Shown here in pieces: positions 11,690 through 22,378 of a DNA stretch of 64,000 nucleotides. Each line of letters starts with the position of its first letter. Positions within the stretch are counted from its first letter, which is position 1. A program made the translations under genes and the position numbers. The stretch comes from Agrostemma githago. Its lineage: Eukaryota; Streptophyta; Magnoliopsida; Caryophyllales; Caryophyllaceae. Where the stretch lies: NCBI GenBank assembly GCA_958450325.1, contig OY288257.1, positions 31,266,771 to 31,330,770 on the forward strand, in the 5' to 3' direction. The notes under the pieces are model-generated. The model saw only the letters and a list, made by a program, of their open reading frames with translations, had not been told where the DNA came from and ran no database searches.

Positions 11690-11904
11690 CCGATTGGTTT
11701 AGGGTGCGTGTACAGTAAGTTACTGGCCACCAAGACGACGGATGACGACTTTGTACGTAGGTTCGTCTTGTTCACATTTTCGTCATTCCTTACGCCGAAT
11801 ACGGACAACTTCCTCGACCTAAGCCTACTGGCCGTTGTGGAGGACGTGGGATTAATCGGACAACAAGATTGGTGCAGTTATGTGCTGCAACAACTAGTAC
11901 GCGC
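11690..11904 (+). pseudogene. Ulp1-like transposon gene, second coding block
   Basis: One open frame reads LATKTTDDDFVRRFVLFTFS, then FLTPNTDNFLDLSLLAVVED and DWCSYVLQQLV. A pattern of 'DDDFxRxFxL..., FLxP...LxxLxDV..., DWCxYVLxxL' follows the FGGLLxL block in plant Ulp1-type and mobile-domain proteins. It ends abruptly where an LTR-like TGTAATCCCC sequence begins (11905). Confidence 0.5.
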
Positions 11905-13494
11905 TGTAATCCCCTATAATTTCTAATGCAAAACAGTGACGGAATCACTGTCGAGTTGAGATTAACACACAGATAACTAAACTTTATTAATTAAAGTTAA
12001 GTCAATACAACTGCCACTTTTTATAAAAAGGGCAAAAATTAAAATCCTCAAAAATGTTTAATATTCAAACCAAAATATGAAAATAAATTCAACGACGCAA
12101 GACTAAATGCCGCTCGCTAGCCCACACAAACCCGAACAGATAATACCTGCCATGTTATAAACATAACAGCCACAATTCAGTGGGGAGTAACGACGACGTT
12201 CTCCCAGCCATATTACATGATATTAAAGCACGATTACTAATATATCAAAATAATTGAAAATGGAAAACATTTAAAATGATACAGTAAAATAATTCGAAAT
12301 GATTGTCAACCTGCAAATTAATGTCAATCAATAATAATAACGGCGTTATGGAAATCAATCAGTGTAATGGAATAGACTTTCACTAGGATCATACTAAACT
12401 AGGTTCGAGAATTCAGTCCAAACAAATTAGACTTTAGTCTCTAACTAGGCAACTCAACTATAACAGGACTGCGTGCAGCGAGGTCCTGGCTTAAGTAATG
12501 TACACCCCTCCTGGACACCAACCGTAATCCAGTTCAACCCGACGGCGACTTACACGATGTGATATCTAAGTTTAAGGTCAAAATATCTCAGTTCAACGAC
12601 CAATGCGTCTCACATAGACACATCAGCTTTATAGTTGATGGCAAAACGTATAACCTAGACTGTACTACTCTACCCGTACACTTGTCCTTATTGCATAACT
12701 CCAAAACAAAGCCGTTGTCGTAATTCGATAAGATTATCAAAACGTTCTAAAGAGGAAACTTTCTAATTTGGGAAACTTTCTATTTTAGAAAACTTTCTAT
12801 TTTAGGAAATTTTCTCGGAATAATAATGCGATGAAAATAGTGCTATAGGAAAATATTGAGAATAGTAATTTACTCTAACTATAAAGTAAATATTATTAAT
12901 TTCGCAAACTACTACTTTCGGCCTTAACAATTATTAAGTTCTAAATCGAATATAAATTATTTATAAGAATTATCGAAATATTTCACAAACATATTATTAT
13001 TATGAATTAGGGTGTTTCGAAAATATATAAAACTAAAATTCCCTAGTTATTATTAGTTTCGATGGAACGAGCATAAAATAATGTTTTACGACAATAATAT
13101 CTTTATAAAAGTAATTTATTTGACATTCTTTATTTTATTAAACATTTAAATCATTTTAGAATAACATAAGGGGGTGACTTAAGATGAAATGGTTAAATTT
13201 TCAGAAGGTTCGAAGTTGCTGGAAAATTAAATAAGTTGCTGTAAAATCGTATTTTAACGATAATTCACGATTTCGCTTAAAAATTGATTCTACCATTTAA
13301 AACTTCGAAAAATAGTGTAAAAATTACGATAAATAATTAAAACTAATATTTAGACAATCTATCCAGAAAATATTTTTTTTCAAAATATGGAAACCCGGTT
13401 TTAAAGGCTTTTACGGAAAACGCGCTAATTAAACGTTAACGATTAAAAATAAAAGCTAAATACAAAACGATTTGTGCGCGGGTGTCCAAAAATC
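11905..13494. other. AT-rich insertion or intron, possibly LTR-derived; no gene
   Basis: It opens with TGTAATCCCCTATAATTTC, a start common to Ty3/gypsy LTRs. It has phrases such as GTGGGGAGTAACGACGACG and a long AT-rich part with TTTTACGACAA and AAACTTTCTATTTTAG repeats. No matching right terminus or 5-bp duplication was found, so I list it as probable truncated LTR-element DNA inside an intron of the Ulp1-like gene. There are no ORFs of note. Confidence 0.35.
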
Positions 13495-13710
13495 ATTGTA
13501 GAATCACGCAGCTTGTATAATCATTATGCTGTATACTTACACACTTTAAGATGTATAGTCACACTTAGTATGTTGTATAGTCACACTCATTGTGTTGTAG
13601 AATCACACAGCTTGTATTATGCTGTATAGTCACACACCTTAAGATGTATAGTCACACTCGGTATGCGGTATAGTCACAGTAATTATGTTGTAGGATCACG
13701 CAGCTTTACA
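13495..13710 (+). repeat. Minisatellite array 2 (same 22-bp unit)
   Basis: About eight diverged copies of TGTAGAATCACGCAGC / TGTATAGTCACACTTAG units lie directly upstream of the next exon (13757). This places the array inside an intron of the Ulp1-like gene. Confidence 0.8.
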
Positions 13711-13756
13711 CTCTTTGTCTAAGTGAACTAATGATTTGACTTTGACTAACTAATAG

Positions 13757-14404
13757 GATGACCATGAGTTTTTACTGAAGCTTCAGAGGAGCGCGCTTGC
13801 CTTTAGCAAGTGGTGTGAGAAATCTGCCTTAACTGTAAAGGACATAGCGATGAGGAACCTGGCAGTTCCAAGTCAACACCCATCGTCTCAGCAATTTTGG
13901 GAGGATCCAGTTGTAGTTAGGTATGTCGACGAAGTTGTTTTGTTGGTTAACCGGTTGCGGCAAACTACCCATAACGCCCCCGTCCTTGAGGTCGGTACGC
14001 AATTTGAAAAGGGCGAGGAATAATGCAGTCCTGGTGTCTTCGAGCAGGTACGCACGGTGGTGGAAGACTTACGTGATGTTGGTTACTTGGACAACGAATT
14101 GCAAGATGTTGACCTCGATTTAGAGGGCGGGGGTCTTAGTGGGAGACCTCGTGCTGAGAGTAGAGGAGGATACGAGGATGAGGGTAATTTTGAAGGTGGC
14201 TTTATGTCACCGGGTTTTTGTGAGGGTGAGGAGGGTGGGGACGATTACAAGGAGGCTGCTGAGGTTACGCCCGAGCCTGTTGCGGACGAGCCGACCATCA
14301 AAGATACTCTGCCTCATAGTGAAGATCTCGACGCAGGCTGCGAGGTGCAAGCATCGGTTGGTATGAGTCAGACCGTAGTGGTAGCTCTGCGGCGAGCGAG
14401 ATAA
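13757..14404 (+). pseudogene. Ulp1-like transposon gene, central exon with in-frame stop
   Basis: Behind an acceptor TAATAG (13751-13756) the frame reads DDHEFLLKLQRSALAFSKWC and QFWEDPVVVRYVDEVVLLVN. It hits a single TAA at 14021-14023, then continues in the same frame (VRTVVEDLRDVGYLDNELQD) into an acidic Gly/Glu-rich linker to 14404. Composition is GC-richer than the introns. The central region of these proteins is usually a low-complexity acidic linker between the N-terminal domain and the Ulp1 domain, which fits. One point stop in an otherwise open exon suggests modest decay. Confidence 0.5.
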
Positions 14405-15033
14405 GCGACCTCGAACGCACGAACGACTGTGGACGAGCTGGCTACAGAATATGTCTCGCCAGCCACCAAAGAAGACGTGACCGTTTACAACGGTGGGACA
14501 TCGCCCCAGGAGAGCCAGACGGTAGTACTGGCTCTGCAGTAGATGGGTTGGGACGCGACGGAGGTGCGCACGGTTGTGCTCGATGAGACCACAACCATAG
14601 AGTCGAGAACGACCAAGGCGGGTGGTGAAGTAAGTGTGAGCCTTGAGGTGGCGCTGGACAAGGCGGGGTGGGATGTGGCCGACGCTGTGAACGTTACCGC
14701 CGCAACAGTGGACGTCGTCATGGAGGATGCTCAGCGAACATGCAAGATTGGGTCAGCTGACGCGCGCTGCTGTGAGTGAGAAAAGAACAACGTACCTTCC
14801 CAAGGTTGATGGTGTACATCATCCGTTCCTTTTCTACTCTAACGTGGCATTTGAGTGCTTGGGTATCATGCCGGAAAATTTGGGTTGTTCAATGGACTGT
14901 GGGTCTTCGCAAAGGGGGCAGCCTGTCGTATCTCGATTCATGTGCTCTAATATTGTCATCTTCTCAGATGTCTTCAGCGTGCGGAAGGATGTGATAGAAT
15001 ACATCTTCGACCAATCACCTGACCATTCAGAAT
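14405..15033 (+). pseudogene. Ulp1-like gene, decayed linker and start of Ulp1 module 1
   Basis: Up to about 14780 the reading frame drifts through several stops and shifts but keeps Val/Thr/Glu-rich linker composition. From about 14790 it reads TYLPKVDGVHHPFLFYSNVA and later VRKDVIEYIFDQSPDHSE, ending at a GTACGT donor (about 15034). The block 'VIEYIFDQ' aligns in position with 'VADYCFLDCN' of module 2 at about 16750, so it is the N-terminal part of the first Ulp1-like module. Confidence 0.45.
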
Positions 15034-15119
15034 GGTACGTACTAATTGTGTTGTTCATGTATTTTGGAATACATGCTGTTTTATATACCTGTGTTCATCG
15101 AGACTTTGTTTGACCTATA

Positions 15120-15306
15120 GCGAAGCATTTGTCGAGTACACAATGTACGACTGTGTATAACGAGGGAGGACATGCAGTTGCTTGAGTCCGGCCTGCAGCT
15201 GACAAATAACGTCATTGACTGCTGGTGTAGGCTACTGAACCAGCTTATGTGCGAGAAATCCGCAGCACGCATAACCAGTAGATGTTTCTTCTCTCTTGGA
15301 CATACG
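15120..15306 (+). pseudogene. Ulp1 module 1, exon with REDMQLL / NNVIDCW block
   Basis: The exon follows a TATAG acceptor. The frame reads EAFVEYTMYDCV, one stop (TAA), then REDMQLLESGLQLTNNVIDC, WCRLLNQ and FFSLGHT. 'REDM..L......NNVID.W..LLN' is the region of Ulp1-like proteases just before the catalytic histidine part. A homologous block (QRHDIQMLLSDDKMSVTVLE) recurs in module 2 at about 16890-16960. The in-frame stop indicates decay. Confidence 0.5.
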
Positions 15307-15349
15307 GTACGTTCACTCTCCAAAAGTCTGCAGCTCCAAATGTTTTTTC

Positions 15350-15675
15350 AAAAAGTCACACACTTTATGTTGTATAGCCACACACTTTATGTTGTATAGT
15401 CACAGGCTTTAGGTTGTACAGTCACAAGCTTTATGGTGTATAATCACAGACTTCATGTTGTACAGTCACACACTTTAAGGTGTATGATCATACACTTGAA
15501 GTTGTATAGTCACACACCTTAGGTTGTATAGTCACAGACTATCAGATGTATAGTCACACAGTTTGTGGTGTGCAGTCACACACTTTAAGGTGTATAGTCA
15601 CACACTATCAGATGTATAGTAACATACTTTGTGGTGTACAGTCACCCACTCTAAGGTGTATAGTTACTAACTACT
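15350..15675 (+). repeat. Minisatellite array 3 (same 22-bp unit)
   Basis: About fifteen copies of the TGTATAGTCACACACTTTA type lie inside the intron between the 15120-15306 and 15690-15824 exons. This array has its own sub-variant (ACTTTAAGG/ACTTTATG instead of CTCATTATG), so arrays have been homogenised locally. Confidence 0.85.
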
Positions 15676-15689
15676 TGTATTAACATTGG

Positions 15690-15824
15690 TGCATTTGAGA
15701 AGATGCCCATGCTGGAATTGTGGAACAAAAAAGATGAGGGCTTGAATCTGGACGAACAGATATTCTACGTGTGGGACGAGTGGATGCGAAATAGTTTCTC
15801 CGAATTTTCTTTGTACTCAGACAT
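15690..15824 (+). pseudogene. Ulp1 module 1, short exon
   Basis: It reads MPMLELWNKKDEGLNLDEQI then FYVWDEWMRNSFSEFSLYSD and stops at a GTATTA donor. Its position corresponds to the MDEDFDGVYAAWDKFVRDWN block of module 2 (from 17478): acidic, aromatic, with W-D-x-x-V/M-R, just before the His-containing strand. Confidence 0.5.
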
Positions 15825-15903
15825 GGTATTACTCTGCATAACGTCACACATAATGTTCGTTAGTAGCGTTTATCAGCGTAATTTTCTGACACATTGGTTG
15901 CAG

Positions 15904-16054
15904 GTGTTCGTCCCGGTTTTATCCAGGGACAAAGACAACTGCACTTGCGCCAACATAAACTTCTAATCGGAACAAGTAGAGTATCTTGATAACAGGTTGT
16001 ACGATGATGATTTTGATAAGTTACCTTACTGTGGCATTGCTCGTATATATAACG
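15904..16054 (+). pseudogene. Ulp1 module 1, catalytic His/Asp region (His lost)
   Basis: Behind a TTGCAG acceptor the frame reads VFVPVLSRDKDNCTCANINF, one TAA (15964-15966), then SEQVEYLDNRLYDDDFDKLP, ending at a GTAAGA donor. Aligned with GHYVCICINF...VDILD of module 2, the catalytic His position is Asn here (KDNCTC), while the Asp equivalent is in YLDN. With the stop and the missing His this module should be inactive as a protease. Confidence 0.5.
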
Positions 16055-16168
16055 GTAAGACCCACAAATGTCACTTGACTCTTTTAAGTGGCATGTGTGA
16101 CTATTTTGAATCAATTTTGTGACTGTGAGTGTATTCAACAACTTATCCTGTTTGGATTTATTTTGTAG

Positions 16169-16793
16169 GCTGATAAAATGGGGGAATACATGGTATAACA
16201 GGGGTGAGCAAGGGTGGTAAAGTCCGTGCATTTAGAATTGTGAACGTACCCTTATTTTGGCAGGGAGTAGGCTACTCCGCCAACGATTATGGAGTGTACT
16301 TGATGATGCACATGATGTTGTACGCAGGGGTCCAATTTCACTGCTCTTTGGGGACCATGGCGGCCATGAATCTGTGCAGGGCGGAGATTGCCGCGACCCT
16401 TGTTTTGAGTGACAATAACAAGGCGAGGGACATTGTTTTGATGAGTGTAGCAACTTTCGCAACGTACAAGGAATCGCTGATTTTGAGGCATGTGAATGAA
16501 AGAAGTCCCGCAAAGACAACCGCCCAAAAGCAGAAGCGTCTGAGTACAAACCCGGAGACACCTGCACCCAAACCTCGATCAGTCCCCCAAGAATGTCGGT
16601 CGGCAATCAAGGCTCGATCACGAGGCGGTGGGGATGGGTTAGGTTGCTCTTTATACCAAGGGGAACCGGACCCCGGTGCCATCGTCATGTCACTCTTGTT
16701 TCACATGAACTGGTCGTTGACGAGTAAGATGATCCATCTGCGAAAATACGTCGCCGACTACTGCTTCCTTGATTGTAATGGGTACGAAGGAAG
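16169..16793 (+). pseudogene. Ulp1 module 1 C-terminal block and linker to module 2
   Basis: The exon runs from a TTTTGTAG acceptor to a GTATGT donor. It carries the Ulp1 C-terminal signature as YSANDYGVYLMMHMMLY: the position that is Cys in active proteases (N-D-C-G-V) is Tyr. It continues with a basic Pro-rich linker and then the start of module 2 (VADYCFLDCN). A stop occurs near its beginning (16195). The stretch from 16204 to 16793 is open without interruption, so this part is comparatively well kept. Confidence 0.55.
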
Positions 16794-16859
16794 GTATGTA
16801 ACCATTTACGCCTGTAGTTCCTGTTGCATTTTAAACCATCTCACCAATACGTAATGTAG

Positions 16860-17058
16860 GGAGCAATTGAGGTACTACATCGCTCGTGCGAAGATGCAGA
16901 GACATGACATTCAAATGCTCTTGTCCGACGATAAAATGAGCGTGACGGTGTTGGAGTGTTGGTCGCTCCTAATGAACTGGTTAGAGGCGGACGACGCACG
17001 ACGTGGGGTACCCTCCCTATCTGGAGTGATGATGGCGTGGTTCAGTATTCGTCATATG
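16860..17058 (+). pseudogene. Ulp1 module 2, exon with HDIQMLL / LECWSLLMNW block
   Basis: An open exon between AATGTAG and GTATGC splice signals. It reads EQLRYYIARAKMQRHDIQML and VTVLECWSLLMNWLEADDAR. It parallels the 15120-15306 exon of module 1, which supports a tandem duplication of the protease-like domain within one gene. No stops are present. Confidence 0.55.
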
Positions 17059-17120
17059 GTATGCCCTCCTCCCCCATCTATTACATTGAATGGTAAAATG
17101 ACTTCAAACACAATAACTGT

Positions 17121-17408
17121 GGGTTGGATAATCATGACTCTAAATGATTGTGGGTGTGACTCTGACGAAGAAATGGTGTGATTGTACCACGTCAAGACTG
17201 TGACTTTGCATGTTTGTCTGAACCTATACTCTCTATTATGAGATTGAATAGTCACCTTATCCGAGGGTTGGATGATCATGACTCAATATAGTTGTGGGTG
17301 TGACTCTGATGAAGGAGCTGTGTGATTGTACCATGTGACTTAGGCAGTCTGCCATGACCTATACTCTCTTATGAAATTCGTAACCTATACTCTCCGTTAT
17401 TTACAACT
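17121..17408 (+). repeat. Intronic tandem duplication, 144-bp period
   Basis: GGGTTGGATAATCATGACTC (17121) and GGGTTGGATGATCATGACTC (17265) begin two diverged copies. Each includes TGTGACTCTGAYGAAG and TGTGATTGTACCAYGT. A third copy lies in inverted orientation at about 51030-51095. The repeat lies within the intron 17059-17433. Confidence 0.75.
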
Positions 17409-17433
17409 AATATTCACCCCCACCTCTTGTTAG

Positions 17434-17815
17434 GACTCACTGCCCGTATACTAGAGTAGTCCGAATCAAGTACCCCCATGGACGAAGACTTTGACGGCGT
17501 GTACGCAGCGTGGGACAAATTCGTCCGAGACTGGAACGGAATATCCAACATGAACGCCGATATATTGTTTGTCTCGGTACATATTAGGGGGCACTACGTG
17601 TGCATATGCATCAATTTTAAAGACCACACCGTGGACATCCTCGATCACCAGACACGCGCTCCGGACTCGTATATGTTCGTGGTGTCAAACAGAATAGTAA
17701 CTTGCATTAGTAAGATTTAATTTTTCGCGTAACTTATTCTGCTACTTATGTAAGTGTTGACGTTTAGTTTTACCTAAAACTGCAACAGTCGTCCGCAGTG
17801 GCCGACTAAGGGACT
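17434..17815 (+). pseudogene. Ulp1 module 2, catalytic His/Asp exon, cut by element B
   Basis: From the TTGTTAG acceptor the frame soon reaches MDEDFDGVYAAWDKFVRDWN, DILFVSVHIRGHYVCICINF and DHTVDILDHQ. GHY holds the expected catalytic His and the acidic residue is in VDILD. A GTAAGA donor near 17707 and an acceptor at 17787-17788 lead into a short exon. Element B inserted into that exon after 17815. The matching C-terminal block is on the far side of the insertion at 50423. Confidence 0.6.
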
Positions 17816-18234
17816 TGTAGACACCCAGATTTGGACCTGGTGGCTGCAGGAGTGCCCAACAAACACCCGATGACGATCAGACTGCAACGCGACACAAGTT
17901 CGTGATGTTTTAGTTAGTTTTTATATAGAATAGATCAAATAAATTACTCGGAAAAATTAAACTAACATCTTGGCAGCCTTCGTCGTGTCATTACGGTCGC
18001 ATAGACACTAATTAGAGTCAATTCTGACACCGGGACCCCGAGTCGGTCCCGAAACTCAAACCGAGTCAACACCGCGCCAAGCGAACCTCGGGATGCACAC
18101 CCGAGGCCCGCTAAGCATCACGGTGCTAGGTCAAGATGGGGGAGACTTAGTCTCTAAGCCACGAATTATACACCCGCCTCTGGGCTTTGGAAAGTATCAA
18201 AATCGTATCTTCAAAATCCCGAGTGCCTCACCTT

Positions 18235-18302
18235 GTGCGCCTGAGTCTTCACACGCGTAAACCCAGGCGCCTGAGTTTTGTTGCACCTGACCTTAGGCGC
18301 CT
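18235..18302 (+). promoter_or_regulatory. Clustered AGGCGCCT boxes upstream of the TATA box in B 5' LTR
   Basis: AGGCGCCT palindromes at 18265-18272 and 18295-18302, with GCGCCTGAG at 18237 and a decayed GCACCTGAC between, sit 30-95 bp before the TATA box. The same cluster is kept in the 3' LTR (48667-48733). Confidence 0.5.
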
Positions 18303-18329
18303 ATCTAGGTGACGAGGGTCGAAAACACC

Positions 18330-18337
18330 TATAAATA
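18330..18337 (+). promoter_or_regulatory. TATA box in B 5' LTR
   Basis: TATAAATA is followed by a CCCCCCTCCATCCCC pyrimidine stretch and ACACACAACTTCTTC, like a start region. The equivalent site in the 3' LTR is 48761-48768. Confidence 0.6.
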
Positions 18338-18795
18338 CCCCCCTCCATCCCCTCATTTCGACACACAACTTCTTCAATTCTCTTCCCTCTTCACTCGTAA
18401 AGAGTTTCTCGCTAAGGGCTCGCACTCCGACACCCGAGGCAAACGATCCACTCGATCCTAGCTCCGATAAAAGTGACATCAACGCTACTCCTCATCTTGA
18501 GCACTCCACTCGATCCCGAGGTGTCTGTGTTCGACTAGCTATAGTTTAGTAACGGAGTTACTGCCAGATTAGCCGCAGAATCAGCCAATAGTAGCGGAGC
18601 TCTGCCGGAATAGCCGCTGGAAGGGTCAATGGTAACGGAACTCTGCCAAAATCACCGGGCAAGCTAGGAGGATCCGCCTGTCGCAGTCGAGTCGTCACTA
18701 GGTTGTCATCTAAACAAAACTTTATATTCTTGCACCTTCTTTTATTATGCACTACGATAATACTAGACATGGACACTAGGTTCACAAACACATAC

Positions 18796-20430
18796 TGATA
18801 AGTGTAGTTTGTAGTGCCTTTTTCACTATGTTTTGGTCCCATTTCCTTGTGGAATCGCTCCTTGGGAGCGATTTATGGGCTTCTTATGCTTCCTTTAGTT
18901 CGTTTCAGGTTACCGAGACCGATTTGGAAGAGCTGGAGCGATTCCGACTCTATACATACACATTATGGAGCCAACGAAGTAAAGGAACAATGACTCGATG
19001 CCTTGGAATCGACCCCGAGACCTTGGGACCCAATCCCGAGCCTCCGAGACCCGATCCCGAGTCCCGAGAATCGGCGAGAGGCCCATGAGAGGCAAGGAGG
19101 GACCAAAAAGCTCTTAAGGGAAGCCTACAAGACCCATCCCTTTCGGGATCGCCTCATCCCGTTCGAGATGAGGTGCGCTTTGAAGAAGGCCACTGTGAGC
19201 CCATCCCGGTCGGGACCAACCCGTCCCGATCGGGATGACAGGACCGTCCCGGTCGGGATGATCCCATCCCGGTCGGGACGCTACAGGGGCAGCACGGGTT
19301 CTTTTATTTCATTCTCCTTCATTCTTGTACCCATATATAATGTTAAGACATCTTATCTTACCCTAGACTAGTTTAGCATTCCTTAAGCCTCTCTACAACC
19401 CTAAACCCTAGATTTACTTTCACTCATTAGTTTTAATCTTCCTTTAATCTTAGTGAATCTTTAGTTAATCATTGTAATTAGTTCTTGTATTAAGAAGTTC
19501 TTGAAGAATTCTCCAAGCTTGACATCCTTGGGGTTTATTTTGGGTTCTTATTTATACAAGATTGCATCTTTTCATCTTCTTAGTATTGGTATAAATATCC
19601 CTACTCTTAATCTTGTTTATTTAATCTTGTTTGAATCTTTTCATATTGTTATTGTTATTGTTCTTGTTATTCATTATGGATGTTTGTTTTGTGGTATTGA
19701 TTTCTCTTGTTATTGTTGGTTTTCTCTTCATCATGAGTGAGTAGTTTCTTTGTGGGGTTAGTAGGGGGATTAAGGGTAGATTATGGATGATTAGGGTTGA
19801 TTAAGGAAAAAGGGTGAATCTTTGTTGTTAGTCACATTGTGGGCACTCCATGTGTTTGTTGATATGCTTGTGTGAGTAGTAGTGGCCATGCTTCCCATGC
19901 TTGTGTTCATCTTCTCATTGTTTGTCTATTATGTGGAAATGTTAAGAATAGTCGTAGTCACGAGAGTGCGGACTAGGGTCTAAGTTGCGAGAGCCCGGAC
20001 CCACCTTGACATCGGTCTAAGTTGCGAGAGCCCGGATCGACCCTAGCAATTAGGAGACACCTATACCCTTGATCACCTCAATTACCCTTCTACTCCTATG
20101 AACCCGACCTACCCCACTTCCTTCCATATTTGAGTTCATCTTTCTAGTTAGCCATCGTTCTTCTTGTTTATTTATTAGTTCGATCATTAGCATTGTTTAG
20201 CATTGTTTTAGCCTAGTTCATCATTAGCTTAGTCATACTTCTCCTCCACCATAGTTTTCCATTTATCGTTTCTTTGTGTTTGTTTGGTAGCATAGTCTTG
20301 TTTTAGGCCGACCTAGTCTAACCCTTGCAATACCGTCCTCGTGGATACGATCCCGACTTACCCTAGCTACCCACTAGGTGTAATCGGTAGTTTATTGTTG
20401 GTTAGGATACACGACAAATCCTGACCATCA
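18796..20430 (+). repeat. 5' LTR of element A
   Basis: A 1635-bp LTR, TG...CA. It holds palindromes of form TCCCGNTCGGGA at 19137-19278 and a TATA-like TATATAA at 19334-19340. It lacks a short ATACTTCCCCC segment that the 3' copy has just after the TATA region. Confidence 0.9.
19137..19278 (+). repeat. Palindrome cluster TCCCGRTCGGGA in A 5' LTR
   Basis: Five good copies (19137, 19204, 19224, 19247, 19267) and one degenerate copy of a 12-bp palindrome lie 55-200 bp upstream of the TATA-like site. CCCG and CGGG arms are constant while the central two bases vary. Confidence 0.75.
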
Positions 20431-20433
20431 ATT

Positions 20434-20451
20434 TGGCGCCGTTGCCGGGGA
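20434..20451 (+). other. Primer-binding site of element A
   Basis: TGGCGCCGTTGCCGGGGA starts four bases after the LTR end. It is the site typical of Athila/Tat-type elements, complementary to the 3' end of tRNA-Asp. An identical site is in element C (34777-34794). Confidence 0.85.
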
Positions 20452-20657
20452 CGGTGCATTGTTTAGACTTAGTTTGCTTATTTCTAGACTTGGTTACCCT
20501 TCTTTGTGCTCTTCCATCTTCTCTTGTGAATATTTTATAGTTTCTTTTCTTTTCTTAGTTTCCTTTTTCTCTTTGTCTCTAGTTGTGCTTGTTTATTGTC
20601 GTTGCCTAGTGCCCATAAAGCACTAGGTGTTCTCACGTTTGTTCTAGTGTGTAGTGT

Positions 20658-21866
20658 ATGCCGAGGAGGGGAGGTGACTTCTATCTCTTTAATCCAGAGC
20701 CGGAGAGACTCTTTCGAGCCTTTCGACAACGGACGATTAACCGGGTTAGGATCTCTCAACCAAGTGCAAGCAATACTCATCAAGGGCAAGCTCAAGGATC
20801 CGACTTTAGCGAGTCACCTCGAGAGACGGCCGGAGGGACCTTCATCAATCCCTTCGGTAACTCTTCTTCTCCTAGTTCCCCCTCTTCATCTACATCAACA
20901 CCGTCTACACCACCATCTTCTCCCTTATATCCAAGAATGCCGAAGTTTTCATCTCACTCCACTTTCACGGAAGATGTCTTGCTGGGACCGAGTGCATTAC
21001 CGGAAGCCTATACCGGGAATTTTGTAGAAAAGACTCAATTTATCCAACTTGTGGAGAGGAGCCCATTTAGTGGTTTGCCCACCGAAGACCCGCACCATCA
21101 CATGGAGACCTTCTCCGATTATTGTGACGCTATATCTCAAACCGGGGTTACTCAAGATCAAATTCGTTGGGTACTTTTCCCGTTCTCTCTTATTGGAAAA
21201 GCGAAGCAATGGATCAAGAGTCTTGATAGGGCAACCATGGGTATCGACACTTGGAAAACGCTTGCCTTGGCGTTCTACCAAAAGTTTTACCCTCCGGAAA
21301 AGACCAATTTGCTTAGGGCCTCCATCACCGGTTTCCAACAAAGGGATGAAGAGAGCCTTTATGAAGCTTGGGAGCGGTTTAAGTCTTTGGTAAGATCGTG
21401 CCCTCATCATGGACTCTCACAATGGTTCTTGGTGCAACAATTTTGGAACGGTCTTTATGAGGACTCGAGAGCTATTCTTAACATGGGCTCCAATGGTAGG
21501 TTCACCGAGGTCGATGACGACCAAACTTGGGCGAGAATCGAAGAGATGGCGGTGCATAATTCGCAATACTCTAGGCCTAGGAAGGCACATCGAGGAGGCA
21601 TGCATGAGGTTGATGCTATCACTAAGTTAAGCATTGACCTTGGAGCTCAATTGAAAACACACATGGAGACTATTGACAAGAAGCTCCAAAGCCACCTCAA
21701 CCAAGTCCAAGGCACTAGTTCCTCCCACCATCAACCGATTCAAGAAGTGAATGCTTTGGGGTTTGCACCTCCTTTGCCTTATTTTGGGATGTGTGATACT
21801 TGTGGAATCGTTGGTCATGATCCTATGAATTGTGGAGGAAGTATTGAGCAAGTGAACGCCTTTTAA
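20658..21866 (+). CDS. gag: Gag of element A (capsid domain plus zinc knuckle)
   Basis: 402 codons from the ATG at 20658. Residues about 100-300 form a retrotransposon Gag domain of Athila type (SGLPTEDPHHHMETF, FPFSLIGKAKQWIKSL, SLYEAWERFKSLVRSCPHHG). A CCHC zinc knuckle, CDTCGIVGHDPMNC, is at residues 379-392. The leader after the primer-binding site is about 200 bp. A TAA at 21864 ends the frame. Homologous Gln/Asn-rich Gag sequence continues beyond it, and in related elements gag and pol form one long frame, so this stop is probably a lesion or a means of making Gag alone. The protein would assemble the virus-like particle. Confidence 0.88.
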   Translation: MPRRGGDFYLFNPEPERLFRAFRQRTINRVRISQPSASNTHQGQAQGSDFSESPRETAGGTFINPFGNSSSPSSPSSSTSTPSTPPSSPLYPRMPKFSSHSTFTEDVLLGPSALPEAYTGNFVEKTQFIQLVERSPFSGLPTEDPHHHMETFSDYCDAISQTGVTQDQIRWVLFPFSLIGKAKQWIKSLDRATMGIDTWKTLALAFYQKFYPPEKTNLLRASITGFQQRDEESLYEAWERFKSLVRSCPHHGLSQWFLVQQFWNGLYEDSRAILNMGSNGRFTEVDDDQTWARIEEMAVHNSQYSRPRKAHRGGMHEVDAITKLSIDLGAQLKTHMETIDKKLQSHLNQVQGTSSSHHQPIQEVNALGFAPPLPYFGMCDTCGIVGHDPMNCGGSIEQVNAF

Positions 21867-22378
21867 GCGTTCAAGCAAGGTGCCTCCTACTCTAATCAAT
21901 ACCAAGCTTCCAATCAAGTCCCTCAACAACAAGCACTTCAACATCAACAACAACATCGTCCCTATGTTCCACCTCCCTTAAGGGACAACACTCAAGGTTA
22001 TCAAGGTTATGTGGGTAACCCAAGACCCTTCAACAACTTCAAGCAAAATAACCAAGGTACCTTTCACAACAACAATCAAGGTTCCAACAAGGGAACTTCA
22101 ATCATGGTGGTTTCCAAGGAAACCAAAATTTCCAAGGAAACCAAAACCACAACCAAGGCTATCAAAATCACAATCAAGGCAATTCTCATGGGTTCCAAGG
22201 GAACCATCAACAACAAGGTAATTCTCAAGGGAACCGTCAACAAGCAACTTAAAATCAACAACAACAAAGCAAGCCTAGGAGCCGGTCTCCTATTCATGAC
22301 TATGGTACTCCGTTAGCCCTCACCGATACTCCACATAATCCATCATCCCCACCACGGGATTTCGACATATAAAAGCAA
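21867..22378 (+). pseudogene. Gln/Asn-rich Gag C-terminal linker, interrupted
   Basis: Downstream of the Gag stop the sequence still encodes a low-complexity Gln/Asn/Gly-rich stretch (QQQALQHQQQ, NNFKQNNQGTFHNNN). It changes frame once near 22100 and meets further stops near 22250 and 22371. It links Gag with the protease frame. Confidence 0.6.

Noticed and set aside
10600..15675. CRISPR-like array of regular repeats
   Set aside because: Units are contiguous and imperfect without unique spacers, in plant-type intronic DNA. It is a minisatellite.
19501..19740. 79-codon hydrophobic frame duplicated at 27235-27474
   Set aside because: It lies in the LTR of A and is duplicated only because LTRs are duplicated. 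There is no similarity to a known protein.
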